A DNA stretch of 64,000 nt, taken from contig NZ_AP026867.1 of NCBI RefSeq assembly GCF_026000115.1, positions 3,467,716 to 3,531,715 on the forward strand, in the 5' to 3' direction. This document shows, one piece after another, positions 17,371 to 26,489 of the stretch (positions within the stretch are counted from its first letter, which is position 1; each line of letters starts with the position of its first letter). The position numbers and the translations under genes were made by a program. Below the pieces are notes generated by a model. The model searched no databases. It was given only the letters and a program-made list of their open reading frames with translations, and was not told the origin of the DNA. The DNA is from Aureispira anguillae (GTDB lineage: Bacteria; Bacteroidota; Bacteroidia; Chitinophagales; Saprospiraceae).

Positions 17371-17913
17371 TTACGCCAAGGTCCAGTAATCAAAATTATT
17401 CAAGAAAATTTTTGCAATGTTTTTGGCATCATCAATTCCTCTATGGTGTGTTCCTTCCATTTGGATTTGCTCTCTATTTAAAGCCCCCTTCATACCTAGT
17501 GGTCGAGACAAGTTATAGATATCTGCATACTGATGTTTTAAGCTGATGTGTTGTCTTAACCAAGTGGTATCCAAGCCGTGTAATTCGCAATCTTTTTTAA
17601 ATTGGGAACGATCATAAAAACCCCAAGAGCAAAGCCAATATTCTCCTCCAAATGATTCAATCCACTCCAAAAAATCATCCAAAACAACAGGAAAAGTTTC
17701 TGCGGCATCTACCTCCTCTTGCTTGATGGTCGTCAATTCTTTGCAAAAGTCTGACAATTCAGGGTATAACTTAGGTTTTACAAAACTATTATACTCCCCA
17801 ATTAATGCTTGCCGTTGATTGATGCAAACAGCTCCTATTTCTATAATTTCATTGGTAAAAGATCCTTTTTTGCTCCAACAGGTAGCTTCTAAGTCTAATA
17901 TAATATAATTCAT
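17371..17913 (-). CDS. DEDDh-family 3'-5' exonuclease (ERI1/KapD-like)
   Basis: The 180-residue protein has all exonuclease motifs: Exo I at ILDLEATCW (D7, E9), Exo II at CSWGFYDRSQF, and Exo III at HHRGIDDAKNIAKIF with the His-x4-Asp of the DEDDh type. Length and motif spacing fit the ERI1/KapD branch, a single-domain enzyme acting on RNA or DNA 3' ends with two metal ions. The true substrate is unknown. It is divergent from the glycosylasparaginase gene, with 154 bp between the starts. Confidence 0.88.
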   Translation of the reverse strand: MNYIILDLEATCWSKKGSFTNEIIEIGAVCINQRQALIGEYNSFVKPKLYPELSDFCKELTTIKQEEVDAAETFPVVLDDFLEWIESFGGEYWLCSWGFYDRSQFKKDCELHGLDTTWLRQHISLKHQYADIYNLSRPLGMKGALNREQIQMEGTHHRGIDDAKNIAKIFLNNFDYWTLA

Positions 17914-18067
17914 TCTTTATTTTTTTAAGGTTTTATACATCAACTGTCTTATCACTCTAACAAATCGCTCTATTATACCAAATTAATGGTAACAAACCAT
18001 CTAATCTTTCGAAATTTTATTACATTGAATGTATCCCCCATTTTTATACTAAAAATTTTGACACATC

Positions 18068-19072
18068 ATGATGATAAGACGTAATTTTTTAAAATTATTA
18101 GGACTTACAGGAGGAACTAGTTTATTAGGTATCTCTTGCAACAACGCACCGACTACCACTCCGTCTATAGACAAAGAAACGACAACGCCACCTACTCCTA
18201 TCCAACCAATTGTGGTATCTACTTGGAAACATGGAATGGAGGCTAATGCAGCAGCTTGGCAAATTTTAGAAAAAGGAGGAACCGCATTAGATGCCGTAGA
18301 AAAAGGGGTGATGGTTTCAGAATCTGATCCTGAAAATACATCTGTAGGAATTGGAGGAACTCCCGATAGAGATGGACATGTTACCTTAGATGCTTGCATT
18401 ATGGATCATGAAGGAGCCTGTGGTTCAGTTGCTTTTTTACAAGAAATTGAAAACCCAATTGCTGTTGCTCGTCTAGTGATGGAAAAAACCCCACATGTTA
18501 TGTTAGTTGGGAAAGGTGCTCAAGATTTTGCGCTTCAAGAAGGATTTCAACGTAAAAATTTATTAACTGAAAAGTCAAAAGAAGCTTGGCTGGAATGGAA
18601 AAAGACCTCTAATTATACCACTCCTGTTAATATCGAAAATCACGACACCATTAGTATGCTGGCAATTGATAAAGCTGGAAACATTTCTGGTGCTTGTACC
18701 ACAAGTGGTTTAGGGTACAAGATGCACGGACGTGTTGGAGATTCGCCTATTATCGGGGCTTCTTTATTTGTTGATAACGAAGTGGGTGGTGCCTGCGCTA
18801 CTGGTGTTGGAGAAATGGTGATTCGAGTCGTTGGCAGTCACTTGGTCGTTGAACTTATGCGCCAAGGTCACTCTCCGCAAAAAGCTTGTGAAATGGCCGT
18901 TCAGAGGGTTATATCCAAACATAAATCCGTAGAAGGGCAGCAGGTTGGTTTTTTAGCTCTCAACAAAAATGGTGAGGCAGGAGGCTTTGCAATTTACAAT
19001 GGCTTTAATTATGCTTATAGAACGCAAGACAAAAATGAATTGATTGACACCCCATTTACTAGAGAATGGTAA
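18068..19072 (+). CDS. N4-(beta-N-acetylglucosaminyl)-L-asparaginase (glycosylasparaginase)
   Basis: The 334-residue protein is an Ntn-hydrolase of the aspartylglucosaminidase family. The precursor is cleaved before the nucleophile in HDTI (T194 at the motif H192-D193-T194-I195), and the downstream block GACTTSGLGYKMHGRVGDSP binds substrate. It removes the Asn of glycosylated asparagine. The N-terminus (RRNFLKLLGLTGGTSLLGISC) looks like a twin-arginine/lipoprotein signal with a Cys at about residue 24, so it probably acts in the periplasm or on the cell surface, a scavenging role. ATG at 18071 is an alternative start. Terminator at 19103-19145. Confidence 0.93.
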   Translation: MMIRRNFLKLLGLTGGTSLLGISCNNAPTTTPSIDKETTTPPTPIQPIVVSTWKHGMEANAAAWQILEKGGTALDAVEKGVMVSESDPENTSVGIGGTPDRDGHVTLDACIMDHEGACGSVAFLQEIENPIAVARLVMEKTPHVMLVGKGAQDFALQEGFQRKNLLTEKSKEAWLEWKKTSNYTTPVNIENHDTISMLAIDKAGNISGACTTSGLGYKMHGRVGDSPIIGASLFVDNEVGGACATGVGEMVIRVVGSHLVVELMRQGHSPQKACEMAVQRVISKHKSVEGQQVGFLALNKNGEAGGFAIYNGFNYAYRTQDKNELIDTPFTREW

Positions 19073-19102
19073 TTAATTCAGTGCATCCGCTCCAATAGAA
19101 AA

Positions 19103-19145
19103 GAGCCCAATTAAGCACTTGACAGATAAGTGTTTAATTGGGCTC
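19103..19145. terminator. Bidirectional terminator between glycosylasparaginase and M16 protease
   Basis: GAGCCCAATTAAGCACTT (19103-19120) pairs with 19128-19145 with one G-T pair, 7-nt loop. The genes on both sides converge here. Confidence 0.9.
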
Positions 19146-19170
19146 CTTCAATTCCGTTTGTTAGACCATA

Positions 19171-22131
19171 TTAATATCCAAAAACTTGTTCTAAACTTAG
19201 CTCCTCTAATTTTCCTAAAGACTTCAAATAATCCATATCTAGTTTGTCCTTATCCCCTAGAACCAAAAAAGTAAATTTTCGACCTTTGATTTTGTCAGCA
19301 TGAAAGCCTTTAAGGGCTTCTATTACTGCGGTTTCACTCTTAGCCAAAGCTTTGAATTGTTGATATTCATCGGCTCGAATATCTTTATCTAATCCCAATT
19401 GAGCATTTCCTCGGCGATCCCAAAAGATTTCAGCTCCAGTGATACGCTCCGATTCTATTTTTTTGAGAATAGCATCTACAGCATTCATAACTTGATCGTT
19501 CGACATGGGCATCTCTTGAATAATTCCAGTCATAGCAGGAATTGCTTCTTTCAATTTATCTGCTTGTGTCCCAATAAATGCTCTTAAATAATGTGCTTTA
19601 TCCTTTTTGCTAGGAGAAGAATTAAACACATAAGCAGAATAAGCCAAAGCTCTAGATTCTCTTATTTCTTGAAAAACAATAGAGGACAAGCCTGCACCAA
19701 AGTATTCGTTATACAAACGAGACAAGGTATTTTCTTCTAAATCAAAGCTAGTTATTCCCTTAGAAATCATCAAAATTTCGACCTGTGGCATCCCTTTATA
19801 ATCTACAAAAACCACTTTGTTTTCATCCGTTGGCAATTGTACAAATCGACGAGCAGGTTCAACAGGCTTAGGAGTTGCAGGAACGTTGTGATGCTGATCT
19901 AGAATAGCAGTAACATCCTCCTTAGTTTTTGAGCCATAATAAAAGATTTTGTGCTCATAACTGGTTAATCTCTTGATGCGTTTAATTAAATCATTGGTCG
20001 TTAAGACATCTAATGCAGAAGTATTTAAACGGGCTTTAAACGGAGAATTATAACCATAATACGCATAACTCAACATTGCTTGTTGCAAAATTTTGCGTTT
20101 ATCTTTTTTCGCATCCATACGGTTTTTCTTCAAGTCTCCCACCATCTTCTTTAGCGCATCCTCATTGGCAGCAGCATAGGCTAAAATATGCTCAAACAAC
20201 TCCACTCCTTTTTCAAAAGAGCGATCCAACCCAACTAAGGTAACATAGGAAACATCAGACCTTACACTTACATTAAAAGACAAGCCTAATTTGAAGAATT
20301 CTTGTTGCAATTCCTGAGCGGTGTATTTATCCGTCCCCAAAAACTTAAGATAACGCAAAGCAATTGGCAATACATTATCGCTGTTGCTTCCCATTTCTAT
20401 AATATAAGCCAACTCAAATGTCTCATTGTCGTGATTTTTAATGTAATCCATCTCAACACCTGTTTTTAGTTTTTGGTTTGTTATAGACCCATTATAATCC
20501 AAAAAGACAGGTTGCTGTCTAGGAGATTGTATTTTGTCAAATCCTGCTCTAAAAATAGATTCCACCTCTCTATTGAGACTAACGGGAGTGATCTGAGGCT
20601 TGTCCACTTTTTGCACATTGTTGTCAGTCCCTTCCCTTTTGTAAACGACTACACAATTATCCTTTTTGAATTTTGCCGTTACAAAATCAACGATATCTTG
20701 TTTACTAAACGCACGCATTCGTTTATATTTTTGGCAAGCATCTGCCCAAGAATGGTTAAAGATAAAGGCATCTAACATACTAAAAGCACGTCCAGAGTTT
20801 GATTCTAACTTACGAATTTCTTGAATTTCAAGATTATTAATAACCGCTTCTAACATCCAATCTTCAAACTCTCCCAATTTGATTCGCTCCAATTCCTTGT
20901 ACATATAATCCTTAACAGCATCCAAGTTTTGCCCCTTTCTAGGTTCTCCATAAAGATAAAAGAAAGAATAATCATTGGCCGCCCAAGCACCAGCAGCACT
21001 ACGTTGTCCGATGACTTGCTTTTGCAACAAGTTCATATCAATCAAACCCGCTTTTCTATTGTATAAAATTCCTGCTGCCAATTGTGCTTTTAAGGCATCG
21101 TCTGATCCTGCTCCATCGAGTAGCCAACCTACCTGCATATTTGATTTTTCTTTGCCAAAAATATCAATAGACTTGGTTTGTGTCAAGGTTGTTGCAGCAG
21201 GCTTTTTCCATTGAGGAACCCTTTTACTTTTAAAATTTCCCCAATATTTTTCAATCATTTTTACCATTTCATTGGGGTCAAAATCTCCCGAAAGAATAAT
21301 GGACATATTGTTGGGTACATAGTAGGTATTAAAATAATCGTGAATTTTTTTCATAGAGGGCGTTTTCAAATGCTCCCCTGTTCCAATCGTTGTTTGCGTT
21401 CCGTAAGGATGATTGGGCAATAGCCCCTTCATAAAAGCAGCAAACACCTTTCGTCCATCTTTTCCTTGTGCAATATTATACTCCTCATAAACCGCCTCCA
21501 ATTCGGTATGAAACAAACGCAAAACCAACTCATTGAATCGTTCAGATTCTAACTTTAGCCATTTTTCAATTTCATTAGAAGGAATATCGTTGATGTAAAC
21601 CGTTCGATCCAAAGAAGTAAAAGCATTTGTTCCCTCTGCTCCTAGCGAAGAAACCATTTTGTCATATTCATTGGCTGCCACATACTGAGCGGCCAAGCCC
21701 GATAAAGAATCAATTTGATGATAGATAGCCGCTCGTTCATCAGGAGTAGCACTCCTATGTTTCTCGTACAAATTAGAAATTTGCTTGAGCAATACTTTTT
21801 CTTTTTCCCAATCTAAAGAAGCAATTTTGCTAGTCCCCTTAAACAACATATGCTCCAAATAATGAGCTAAGCCAGTGGCATCCGCAGGATCATTTTTAGA
21901 GCCTGCTCTTGTTGCAATCATCGTCTGTATTCTAGGGGCATCCTTATAAACACTCATATATACTTTAAGACCATTTGCCAAAGTATATATTTTTACCCCC
22001 ATTGGATCTCCATCAACCTCTTCGAAGGCATAAGTGCCATCTTCATTTTGTTTTGTTTGCATATTTCTGTTACAAGACATTCCCACCCAAGAAAGAAGCA
22101 GTGCTAATAATCCTATTTGTTTAATATTCAT
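19171..22131 (-). CDS. M16-family (insulinase-like) zinc protease lipoprotein
   Basis: The 986-residue protein has two M16 units, as in pitrilysin/insulinase-type proteins. The inverted zinc motif HxxEH is intact at H90-Y-L-E93-H94 (GLAHYLEHMLFKGT), with the distal Glu in ELEAVYEEYN near 210-220. The second half (from about 540) lacks the motif and forms the usual inactive half. A lipobox-like VGMSC (Cys20) follows a hydrophobic signal, so it is probably a lipoprotein in the cell envelope. It degrades small proteins or peptides. The -7 box at 22165-22172 and a TTG at proper distance form a good promoter. Confidence 0.93.
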   Translation of the reverse strand: MNIKQIGLLALLLSWVGMSCNRNMQTKQNEDGTYAFEEVDGDPMGVKIYTLANGLKVYMSVYKDAPRIQTMIATRAGSKNDPADATGLAHYLEHMLFKGTSKIASLDWEKEKVLLKQISNLYEKHRSATPDERAAIYHQIDSLSGLAAQYVAANEYDKMVSSLGAEGTNAFTSLDRTVYINDIPSNEIEKWLKLESERFNELVLRLFHTELEAVYEEYNIAQGKDGRKVFAAFMKGLLPNHPYGTQTTIGTGEHLKTPSMKKIHDYFNTYYVPNNMSIILSGDFDPNEMVKMIEKYWGNFKSKRVPQWKKPAATTLTQTKSIDIFGKEKSNMQVGWLLDGAGSDDALKAQLAAGILYNRKAGLIDMNLLQKQVIGQRSAAGAWAANDYSFFYLYGEPRKGQNLDAVKDYMYKELERIKLGEFEDWMLEAVINNLEIQEIRKLESNSGRAFSMLDAFIFNHSWADACQKYKRMRAFSKQDIVDFVTAKFKKDNCVVVYKREGTDNNVQKVDKPQITPVSLNREVESIFRAGFDKIQSPRQQPVFLDYNGSITNQKLKTGVEMDYIKNHDNETFELAYIIEMGSNSDNVLPIALRYLKFLGTDKYTAQELQQEFFKLGLSFNVSVRSDVSYVTLVGLDRSFEKGVELFEHILAYAAANEDALKKMVGDLKKNRMDAKKDKRKILQQAMLSYAYYGYNSPFKARLNTSALDVLTTNDLIKRIKRLTSYEHKIFYYGSKTKEDVTAILDQHHNVPATPKPVEPARRFVQLPTDENKVVFVDYKGMPQVEILMISKGITSFDLEENTLSRLYNEYFGAGLSSIVFQEIRESRALAYSAYVFNSSPSKKDKAHYLRAFIGTQADKLKEAIPAMTGIIQEMPMSNDQVMNAVDAILKKIESERITGAEIFWDRRGNAQLGLDKDIRADEYQQFKALAKSETAVIEALKGFHADKIKGRKFTFLVLGDKDKLDMDYLKSLGKLEELSLEQVFGY

Positions 22132-22164
22132 AATTCAGTTTTTTATCATAAGTAAGTCGGTCGG

Positions 22165-22198
22165 CAAAATTAGTAAAATATCTTGTGCTTTGAATCAA
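22165..22198 (-). promoter_or_regulatory. Promoter of the M16 protease gene
   Basis: Minus strand -7 box TAATTTTG (22172-22165) with TTG at 22198-22196, a 23-nt spacer. This fits the Bacteroidota pattern TTG-N17-23-TAnnTTTG. It ends 34 bp before the start codon. Confidence 0.6.
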
Positions 22199-22238
22199 AA
22201 CCTCTGGTGGCTTTTCACGAAGTTGTAAAAAAATAAAA

Positions 22239-22283
22239 ACACAGATGTTCCTAAATTTTATCAAAACCTAGGAACATCTGTGT
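22239..22283 (-). terminator. Terminator of the GAPDH gene
   Basis: ACACAGATGTTCCTA (22239-22253) pairs perfectly with 22269-22283, with A/T runs on both sides; about 42 bp after the GAPDH stop on the minus strand. Confidence 0.9.
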
Positions 22284-22324
22284 AAAAAGATATTTTTAAC
22301 TCTTTGCTGTTCTAACAGCGTCTT

Positions 22325-23314
22325 TTAAATCATCAAAGCCAATTCTGCTAAACGAGCCGAATAGCCAGCCTCATTATCATACCAAGCGGTTACTTTTAAC
22401 ATGCCATTGTGTACTGTTGTCAAAGGAGCATCAAAAATGCTGGAATAGGGACTAGAAACGATGTCAGTAGAAACCAATGGTTTTTCAGAATATTCCAAAA
22501 TACCTTTAAGTTCTGCTTCTGAAGCTGCCTTAAACTTACTATTTACGGTAGCAACATCTACTTTTTTGTCCAACACACACATTAATTCAACCAAAGAGCC
22601 TGTTGGAACAGGTACACGAATACTAGAAGCACTAATTTTACCTTTTAGTTCAGGTAAGACTAATGCCAAAGCATTGGCAGCTCCTGTAGTAGTAGGAATC
22701 ATATTAACTGCTGCTGCTCTTGCTCGTCTCAAATCTTTGTGTGGTGCATCTTGCAATTTTTGGTTGGCAGTATAAGCATGAACTGTACTCATAAAACCAT
22801 ATTGGAGCCCCCAGTTGTCGTCTATAATTTTCACTAAAGGAGCCAAGCAGTTGGTGGTACAGGATGCGTTAGAGACAATTAAATCTTCCCCTGTTAATAG
22901 GTGATCATTTACTCCTTTTACAATTGTTGGTACCCCTTCACTCTTGGCAGGTGCAGACAATAAAACTTTTTTGGCTCCTGCTGTTATGTGTAACATAGCT
23001 TGTTCTTTCTTTCTAAAAAAGCCCGTACACTCCAAAACAACATCCACCTCCAAATCTGCCCAAGGAAGCTCCGCTGGATTTCTCATAGAAAAAGTCGGAA
23101 TTGTTTTACCATTAATGACTAAATTGTCATCAGCCACATTAACTGTCCCCTCAAAACGACGATGGGAAGAATCATATTCAAATAAATGAGCCAAAGTAGC
23201 AGTATCTGTCAAATCATTAATTCCTACTATTTCGACATCCTTTCTATTAATTAAGTTCCTTAAAGTTAGTCGTCCAATACGACCAAATCCATTTATCGCA
23301 ATTTTTTTTGCCAT
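22325..23314 (-). CDS. gap: Glyceraldehyde-3-phosphate dehydrogenase, type I
   Basis: The 329-residue enzyme oxidises glyceraldehyde 3-phosphate to 1,3-bisphosphoglycerate with NAD+ in glycolysis. The N-terminal Rossmann motif INGFGRIGR (residues 7-15) and the catalytic loop ASCTTNCLAP with C152 are seen. NDLTD at 33-37 has the Asp typical of NAD specificity. SSIRVPVPTGS and the C-terminal WYDNEAGYS block are intact. Length is normal. It reads away from the tRNA-Glu cluster, with its own terminator downstream. Confidence 0.97.
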   Translation of the reverse strand: MAKKIAINGFGRIGRLTLRNLINRKDVEIVGINDLTDTATLAHLFEYDSSHRRFEGTVNVADDNLVINGKTIPTFSMRNPAELPWADLEVDVVLECTGFFRKKEQAMLHITAGAKKVLLSAPAKSEGVPTIVKGVNDHLLTGEDLIVSNASCTTNCLAPLVKIIDDNWGLQYGFMSTVHAYTANQKLQDAPHKDLRRARAAAVNMIPTTTGAANALALVLPELKGKISASSIRVPVPTGSLVELMCVLDKKVDVATVNSKFKAASEAELKGILEYSEKPLVSTDIVSSPYSSIFDAPLTTVHNGMLKVTAWYDNEAGYSARLAELALMI

Positions 23315-23450
23315 CTTGATTTATTTTTATTTTCTTAATACGTAAAATAAAAAACATTGATTTTGAACCATTTTTGCATTACCAACGTTAACTATTCAAC
23401 ATTAATCTTCAAAATTGAATTAGAAAGATAGCAAAAAGTTTTTATTTTTT

Positions 23451-23482
23451 TTTGGTGATATGAAAAAACCGCTTTATATTTG
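23451..23482 (+). promoter_or_regulatory. Promoter of the tRNA-Glu cluster
   Basis: TTTG at 23451-23454, 20-nt spacer, then TATATTTG at 23475-23482, an exact match to the Bacteroidota -33/-7 pattern TTTG-N19-21-TAnnTTTG. Transcription should begin near 23489, about 23 bp before the first tRNA. Confidence 0.8.
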
Positions 23483-23511
23483 CACAGCAATAATCGGCGG
23501 GTTATTATTTT

Positions 23512-23586
23512 GGTCCATTCGTCTATCGGCTAGGACGCCAGGTTTTCATCCTGGTAAGAGGGGTTCGATTCCCCTATGGACTACCA
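23512..23586 (+). tRNA. tRNA-Glu (TTC), copy 1
   Basis: The 75-nt gene folds into a cloverleaf. The anticodon stem CCAGG/CCTGG encloses loop TTTTCAT (anticodon TTC, Glu). The T arm GGGG-TTCGATT-CCCC is present. The acceptor stem GGTCCAT/ATGGACT has a G-T first pair. CCA is encoded (ACTACCA). Confidence 0.97.
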
Positions 23587-23621
23587 ATACATATTCTATT
23601 AATGAATAAAAGATTCATTTT

Positions 23622-23696
23622 GGTCCATTCGTCTATCGGCTAGGACGCCAGGTTTTCATCCTGGTAAGAGGGGTTCGATTCCCCTATGGACTACCA
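23622..23696 (+). tRNA. tRNA-Glu (TTC), copy 2
   Basis: Identical to copy 1 over all 75 nt, with encoded CCA. The 35-bp spacer before it ends with a small hairpin-like AATGAATAAAAGATTCATT. Confidence 0.97.
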
Positions 23697-23734
23697 AATA
23701 CATATTATAATTAATGAATTTAAGATTCATTTTT

Positions 23735-23809
23735 GGTCCATTCGTCTATCGGCTAGGACGCCAGGTTTTCATCCTGGTAAGAGGGGTTCGATTCCCCTAT
23801 GGACTACCA
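23735..23809 (+). tRNA. tRNA-Glu (TTC), copy 3
   Basis: Identical to copies 1 and 2, with encoded CCA. The preceding spacer is a 38-bp variant of the others. Confidence 0.97.
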
Positions 23810-23844
23810 ATACATATTCTATCAATGAATAAAAGATTCATTTT

Positions 23845-23916
23845 GGTCCATTCGTCTATCGGCTAGGACGCCAGGTTTTCATCCTGGTAAGAGGGGTTCG
23901 ATTCCCCTATGGACTA
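23845..23916 (+). tRNA. tRNA-Glu (TTC), copy 4, no encoded CCA
   Basis: Identical to the others through the discriminator base A at 23916. The following bases are CTC instead of CCA, so the 3' end must be made by the CCA-adding enzyme. It is followed at once by the terminator hairpin. Confidence 0.93.
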
Positions 23917-23920
23917 CTCA

Positions 23921-23950
23921 AGAGCATTCTGTAACAGGATGCTCTTTTTT
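23921..23950 (+). terminator. Terminator of the tRNA-Glu cluster
   Basis: AGAGCATTCTG and CAGGATGCTCT pair with one G-T pair across a TAA loop, followed by a run of six T. It starts five bases after the last tRNA discriminator base. Confidence 0.92.
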
Positions 23951-24108
23951 GTTTTAAGGATCTATCTAAGCACTCTCCTTTTCTAAATTTTCACAGCACT
24001 ATTTCTTTTGTCTGAACACTTCTTTTATTTTTACCCCTAACTTTTTGGGATAATCTCTAACATCAATTCCTAGCTTACTCGTATTATTTTACACTAGCTC
24101 AATATTTT

Positions 24109-25191
24109 ATGGATTATAAAAATAATATCGGACTCATTTTCGCTCATATAACATTTTGGTTATTATTGGCTGCTTCTCCGTTTTACTTTAATACACAATT
24201 ATTTGGAATTTCTGTAGCTATTGTTCGAACCGTTATCCCCATTAGTTGTATTCTTATGGTTGCTTATGGCAATAATCTTTTTATCATCAAACAGCTCTTT
24301 AGACGAAAGAATTTTGTCTGGTACTATCCCTTTTTGGCTTATAGCCTTATCATTCCTATTACCTTATTTGCTTTCGAATTTCTTTTTGAGTTCGTTAATA
24401 CCCTCACCAATATCGAAGTTTCGTTAGTCATAGAAGCACGGCAGCATGGAGAAATCATTGACATAGAGAGAAGCGACTCTAGTTTTCCTCGCTCTATTAT
24501 TGGCTTGATCGTTATTTTTACACTTTTTGTGAGTTCTCTTTATGGTTTGGCGATTGAATTTATGCAGCGAGACCGCCAAGAAATAAAATTAAAAGCAGCC
24601 AACCTAAAAAATGAGCTAAAGCTATTGCGTAGCCAAATGAACCCACACTTTTTGTTCAATGCCATGAATAATTTATATGCTATTGTACAACTAAAACCAG
24701 AGAAGGCAGGCGAGTTTGTCCTAAAATTGTCTGATATGCTCCGTTATGTAACCTATGACTGTCAAAATGAAAAGGTTTCTATCCACAAAGAAATTGATTA
24801 CCTCAACAATTACATTTATTTTCAGAAGTGGCGAGATCAAAATTTTCAAGATATTGATTTAACAATAGAAGATAACCATAGTAACTTGCAGATAGAACCA
24901 ATGCTTTTGATTCCCTTTGTAGAAAATGCTTTTAAACACAGCTATGACCATAATGGCTCTATTAGAAGATGGGTCAAAATCCACCTCAAAAATACCCCCA
25001 ATAAATTAATATTTGAAATTCAAAATAATCTTTCTACCTCCAACACCCAAGAAGACGTTCCTGATGAATATATGGGAATTGGAATAGAAAATGTGAGAAA
25101 ACGATTGGAGCTATTGTATAAAAACAAACATCAGCTGCACATCAAAAAAACACTTCATGATTTTCAAATACAGCTAATTATCCAGCATTGA
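24109..25191 (+). CDS. LytS/YehU-type sensor histidine kinase
   Basis: The 360-residue membrane protein has four membrane segments (about 7-29, 33-54, 70-95, 130-150). A short coiled linker precedes the His_kinase (PF06580) domain. The phospho-acceptor is H180 in SQMNPHFLFNAMNNL. The N-box-like PFVENAFKH and G-box-like GIGIENVRKRL of the ATPase domain follow. Such kinases phosphorylate LytTR regulators; the next gene, 47 bp on, is one. The signal sensed is unknown; the small membrane domain could sense a membrane or small-molecule cue. Confidence 0.93.
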   Translation: MDYKNNIGLIFAHITFWLLLAASPFYFNTQLFGISVAIVRTVIPISCILMVAYGNNLFIIKQLFRRKNFVWYYPFLAYSLIIPITLFAFEFLFEFVNTLTNIEVSLVIEARQHGEIIDIERSDSSFPRSIIGLIVIFTLFVSSLYGLAIEFMQRDRQEIKLKAANLKNELKLLRSQMNPHFLFNAMNNLYAIVQLKPEKAGEFVLKLSDMLRYVTYDCQNEKVSIHKEIDYLNNYIYFQKWRDQNFQDIDLTIEDNHSNLQIEPMLLIPFVENAFKHSYDHNGSIRRWVKIHLKNTPNKLIFEIQNNLSTSNTQEDVPDEYMGIGIENVRKRLELLYKNKHQLHIKKTLHDFQIQLIIQH

Positions 25192-25238
25192 TTAATTTAA
25201 GAATAGGTCTGTAATACAGGCCATAAAACTGATTTAAT

Positions 25239-25955
25239 ATGACTATAAAATGCCTTGTTGTAGACGATGAACAGCTAGCTAGAGAGATGTTAGAGGCGTA
25301 TATAAGCAAAATCCCTGAGCTGGAATTGGTGCAGCTTTGTAAATCTTCCTTTGAAGCACAAACAATACTTCAAACCAATCCAATTGATTTGATGTTCTTG
25401 GATATTCAAATGCCTCAACAATCGGGAATTGATTTTTTAAATCAATTGGGCAACAACAAGCCTAATGTTATTTTTACAACCGCCTACCCTAATTATGCCA
25501 TACAGGGTTTTGAGTTAGAGGTCATTGATTACCTACTAAAACCTATTTCTTTTGATCGATTTAGGCAGTCTGTACAAAAAGCATTAAAAAATTTCAAGAT
25601 AGCCTATAAAGCAGAAGAATTTGATCGCCAACAGGAGCAAAAAGAGCAATTTATCATGGTGCATTCTGAACATAAGCATCATAAAATTTTACTCCAAGAT
25701 ATTATTTATATTGAATCGTTAAAAGAATACGTTCGTTATCATACCTCTAAGGGCAAAATTATAGAACTCAACTCCATGAAACGATTAGAATCAGAATTGC
25801 CCAGCAACCAATTTATTCGCATCCATCGCTCTTATATTGTCTCTCTTCATCAAATTCAAAGCTACCAAAATGGTCATTTAGTCTTAAAAGTCCCCTTAGA
25901 ATTGCCCATTGGGAAAACGTACAAAAAAGTAATTCTAGAAAAGCTGTTTAAATAA
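25239..25955 (+). CDS. LytTR-family response regulator
   Basis: The 238-residue protein has a receiver domain (VDDEQ acidic pair, phospho-site MFLDIQMP, FTTAYPNYA switch segment, KP at LLKPISFDRF). A C-terminal LytTR DNA-binding domain covers about 135-238 (ILLQDIIYIESLKEYVRYHT). It is the partner of the upstream kinase. LytTR proteins bind direct repeats upstream of their targets. Confidence 0.94.
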   Translation: MTIKCLVVDDEQLAREMLEAYISKIPELELVQLCKSSFEAQTILQTNPIDLMFLDIQMPQQSGIDFLNQLGNNKPNVIFTTAYPNYAIQGFELEVIDYLLKPISFDRFRQSVQKALKNFKIAYKAEEFDRQQEQKEQFIMVHSEHKHHKILLQDIIYIESLKEYVRYHTSKGKIIELNSMKRLESELPSNQFIRIHRSYIVSLHQIQSYQNGHLVLKVPLELPIGKTYKKVILEKLFK

Positions 25956-26084
25956 AAAATAATCCCAATCCGAGGCGTTTAAGGTAGGGCAAAAAAAATT
26001 GAATAGGATTTGTCCTATTTAATAAAGCTCGATCGATATAAGGTTGTAATAGATTCAATAATTAATACTCAAAATGAAATAGAA

Positions 26085-26429
26085 ATGAAAGAGTTTATGA
26101 TGATTTTTAGAAATGATTACAATCCTAACATCAAGCCATCTCCTGAGCAGCTCCAAGCTAATGTAAAAAAATGGCAGGATTGGATTGGAGGCATTGCAGC
26201 ACAAGGAAAATTTGTAGGAACCAACCGATTGGGCTTTGAGGGCAAAACATTAAACCCCAATAACGTTATTACAGATGGTCCTTATACAGAAATTAAAGAA
26301 ATTATAGGGGGGTATATTATCGTCAAATCCAATACGATTGATGAAGCATTAGAATTAGCGAAAAATTGTCCTGTATTAGACATTGGGGGCAATGTAGAAG
26401 TCAGAGATATTATGTCCATTACGCTATAA
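26085..26429 (+). CDS. YCII/DGPF-domain protein
   Basis: The 114-residue product starts at ATG 26085; a longer frame from TTG at 26010 adds 25 residues unlike the family. It has the YCII/DGPF pattern: MKEFMMIFRND at the start, then ITDGPYTEIKEIIGGYIIV containing the DGPF-like signature. Such proteins are short dimeric alpha-beta folds and are the marker gene next to ECF42 sigma factors. The sigma-factor gene follows 60 bp downstream. The biochemical role of this partner is not known to me with certainty. Confidence 0.85.
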   Translation: MKEFMMIFRNDYNPNIKPSPEQLQANVKKWQDWIGGIAAQGKFVGTNRLGFEGKTLNPNNVITDGPYTEIKEIIGGYIIVKSNTIDEALELAKNCPVLDIGGNVEVRDIMSITL

Positions 26430-26489
26430 TTAGCTGTCCTATCCTATTTTTTAATAAAGCCTGTATTGCAGGCTTTATGCTCTTTGATA

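Noticed and set aside
23512-23916. Direct repeats that could suggest a CRISPR array
   Set aside because: The repeated unit is a 75-nt tRNA-Glu cloverleaf with near-constant spacers; no cas gene is near.
26010-26084. 25-residue N-terminal extension of the DGPF protein
   Set aside because: It starts at TTG and does not resemble the family; ATG at 26085 gives the normal N-terminus.
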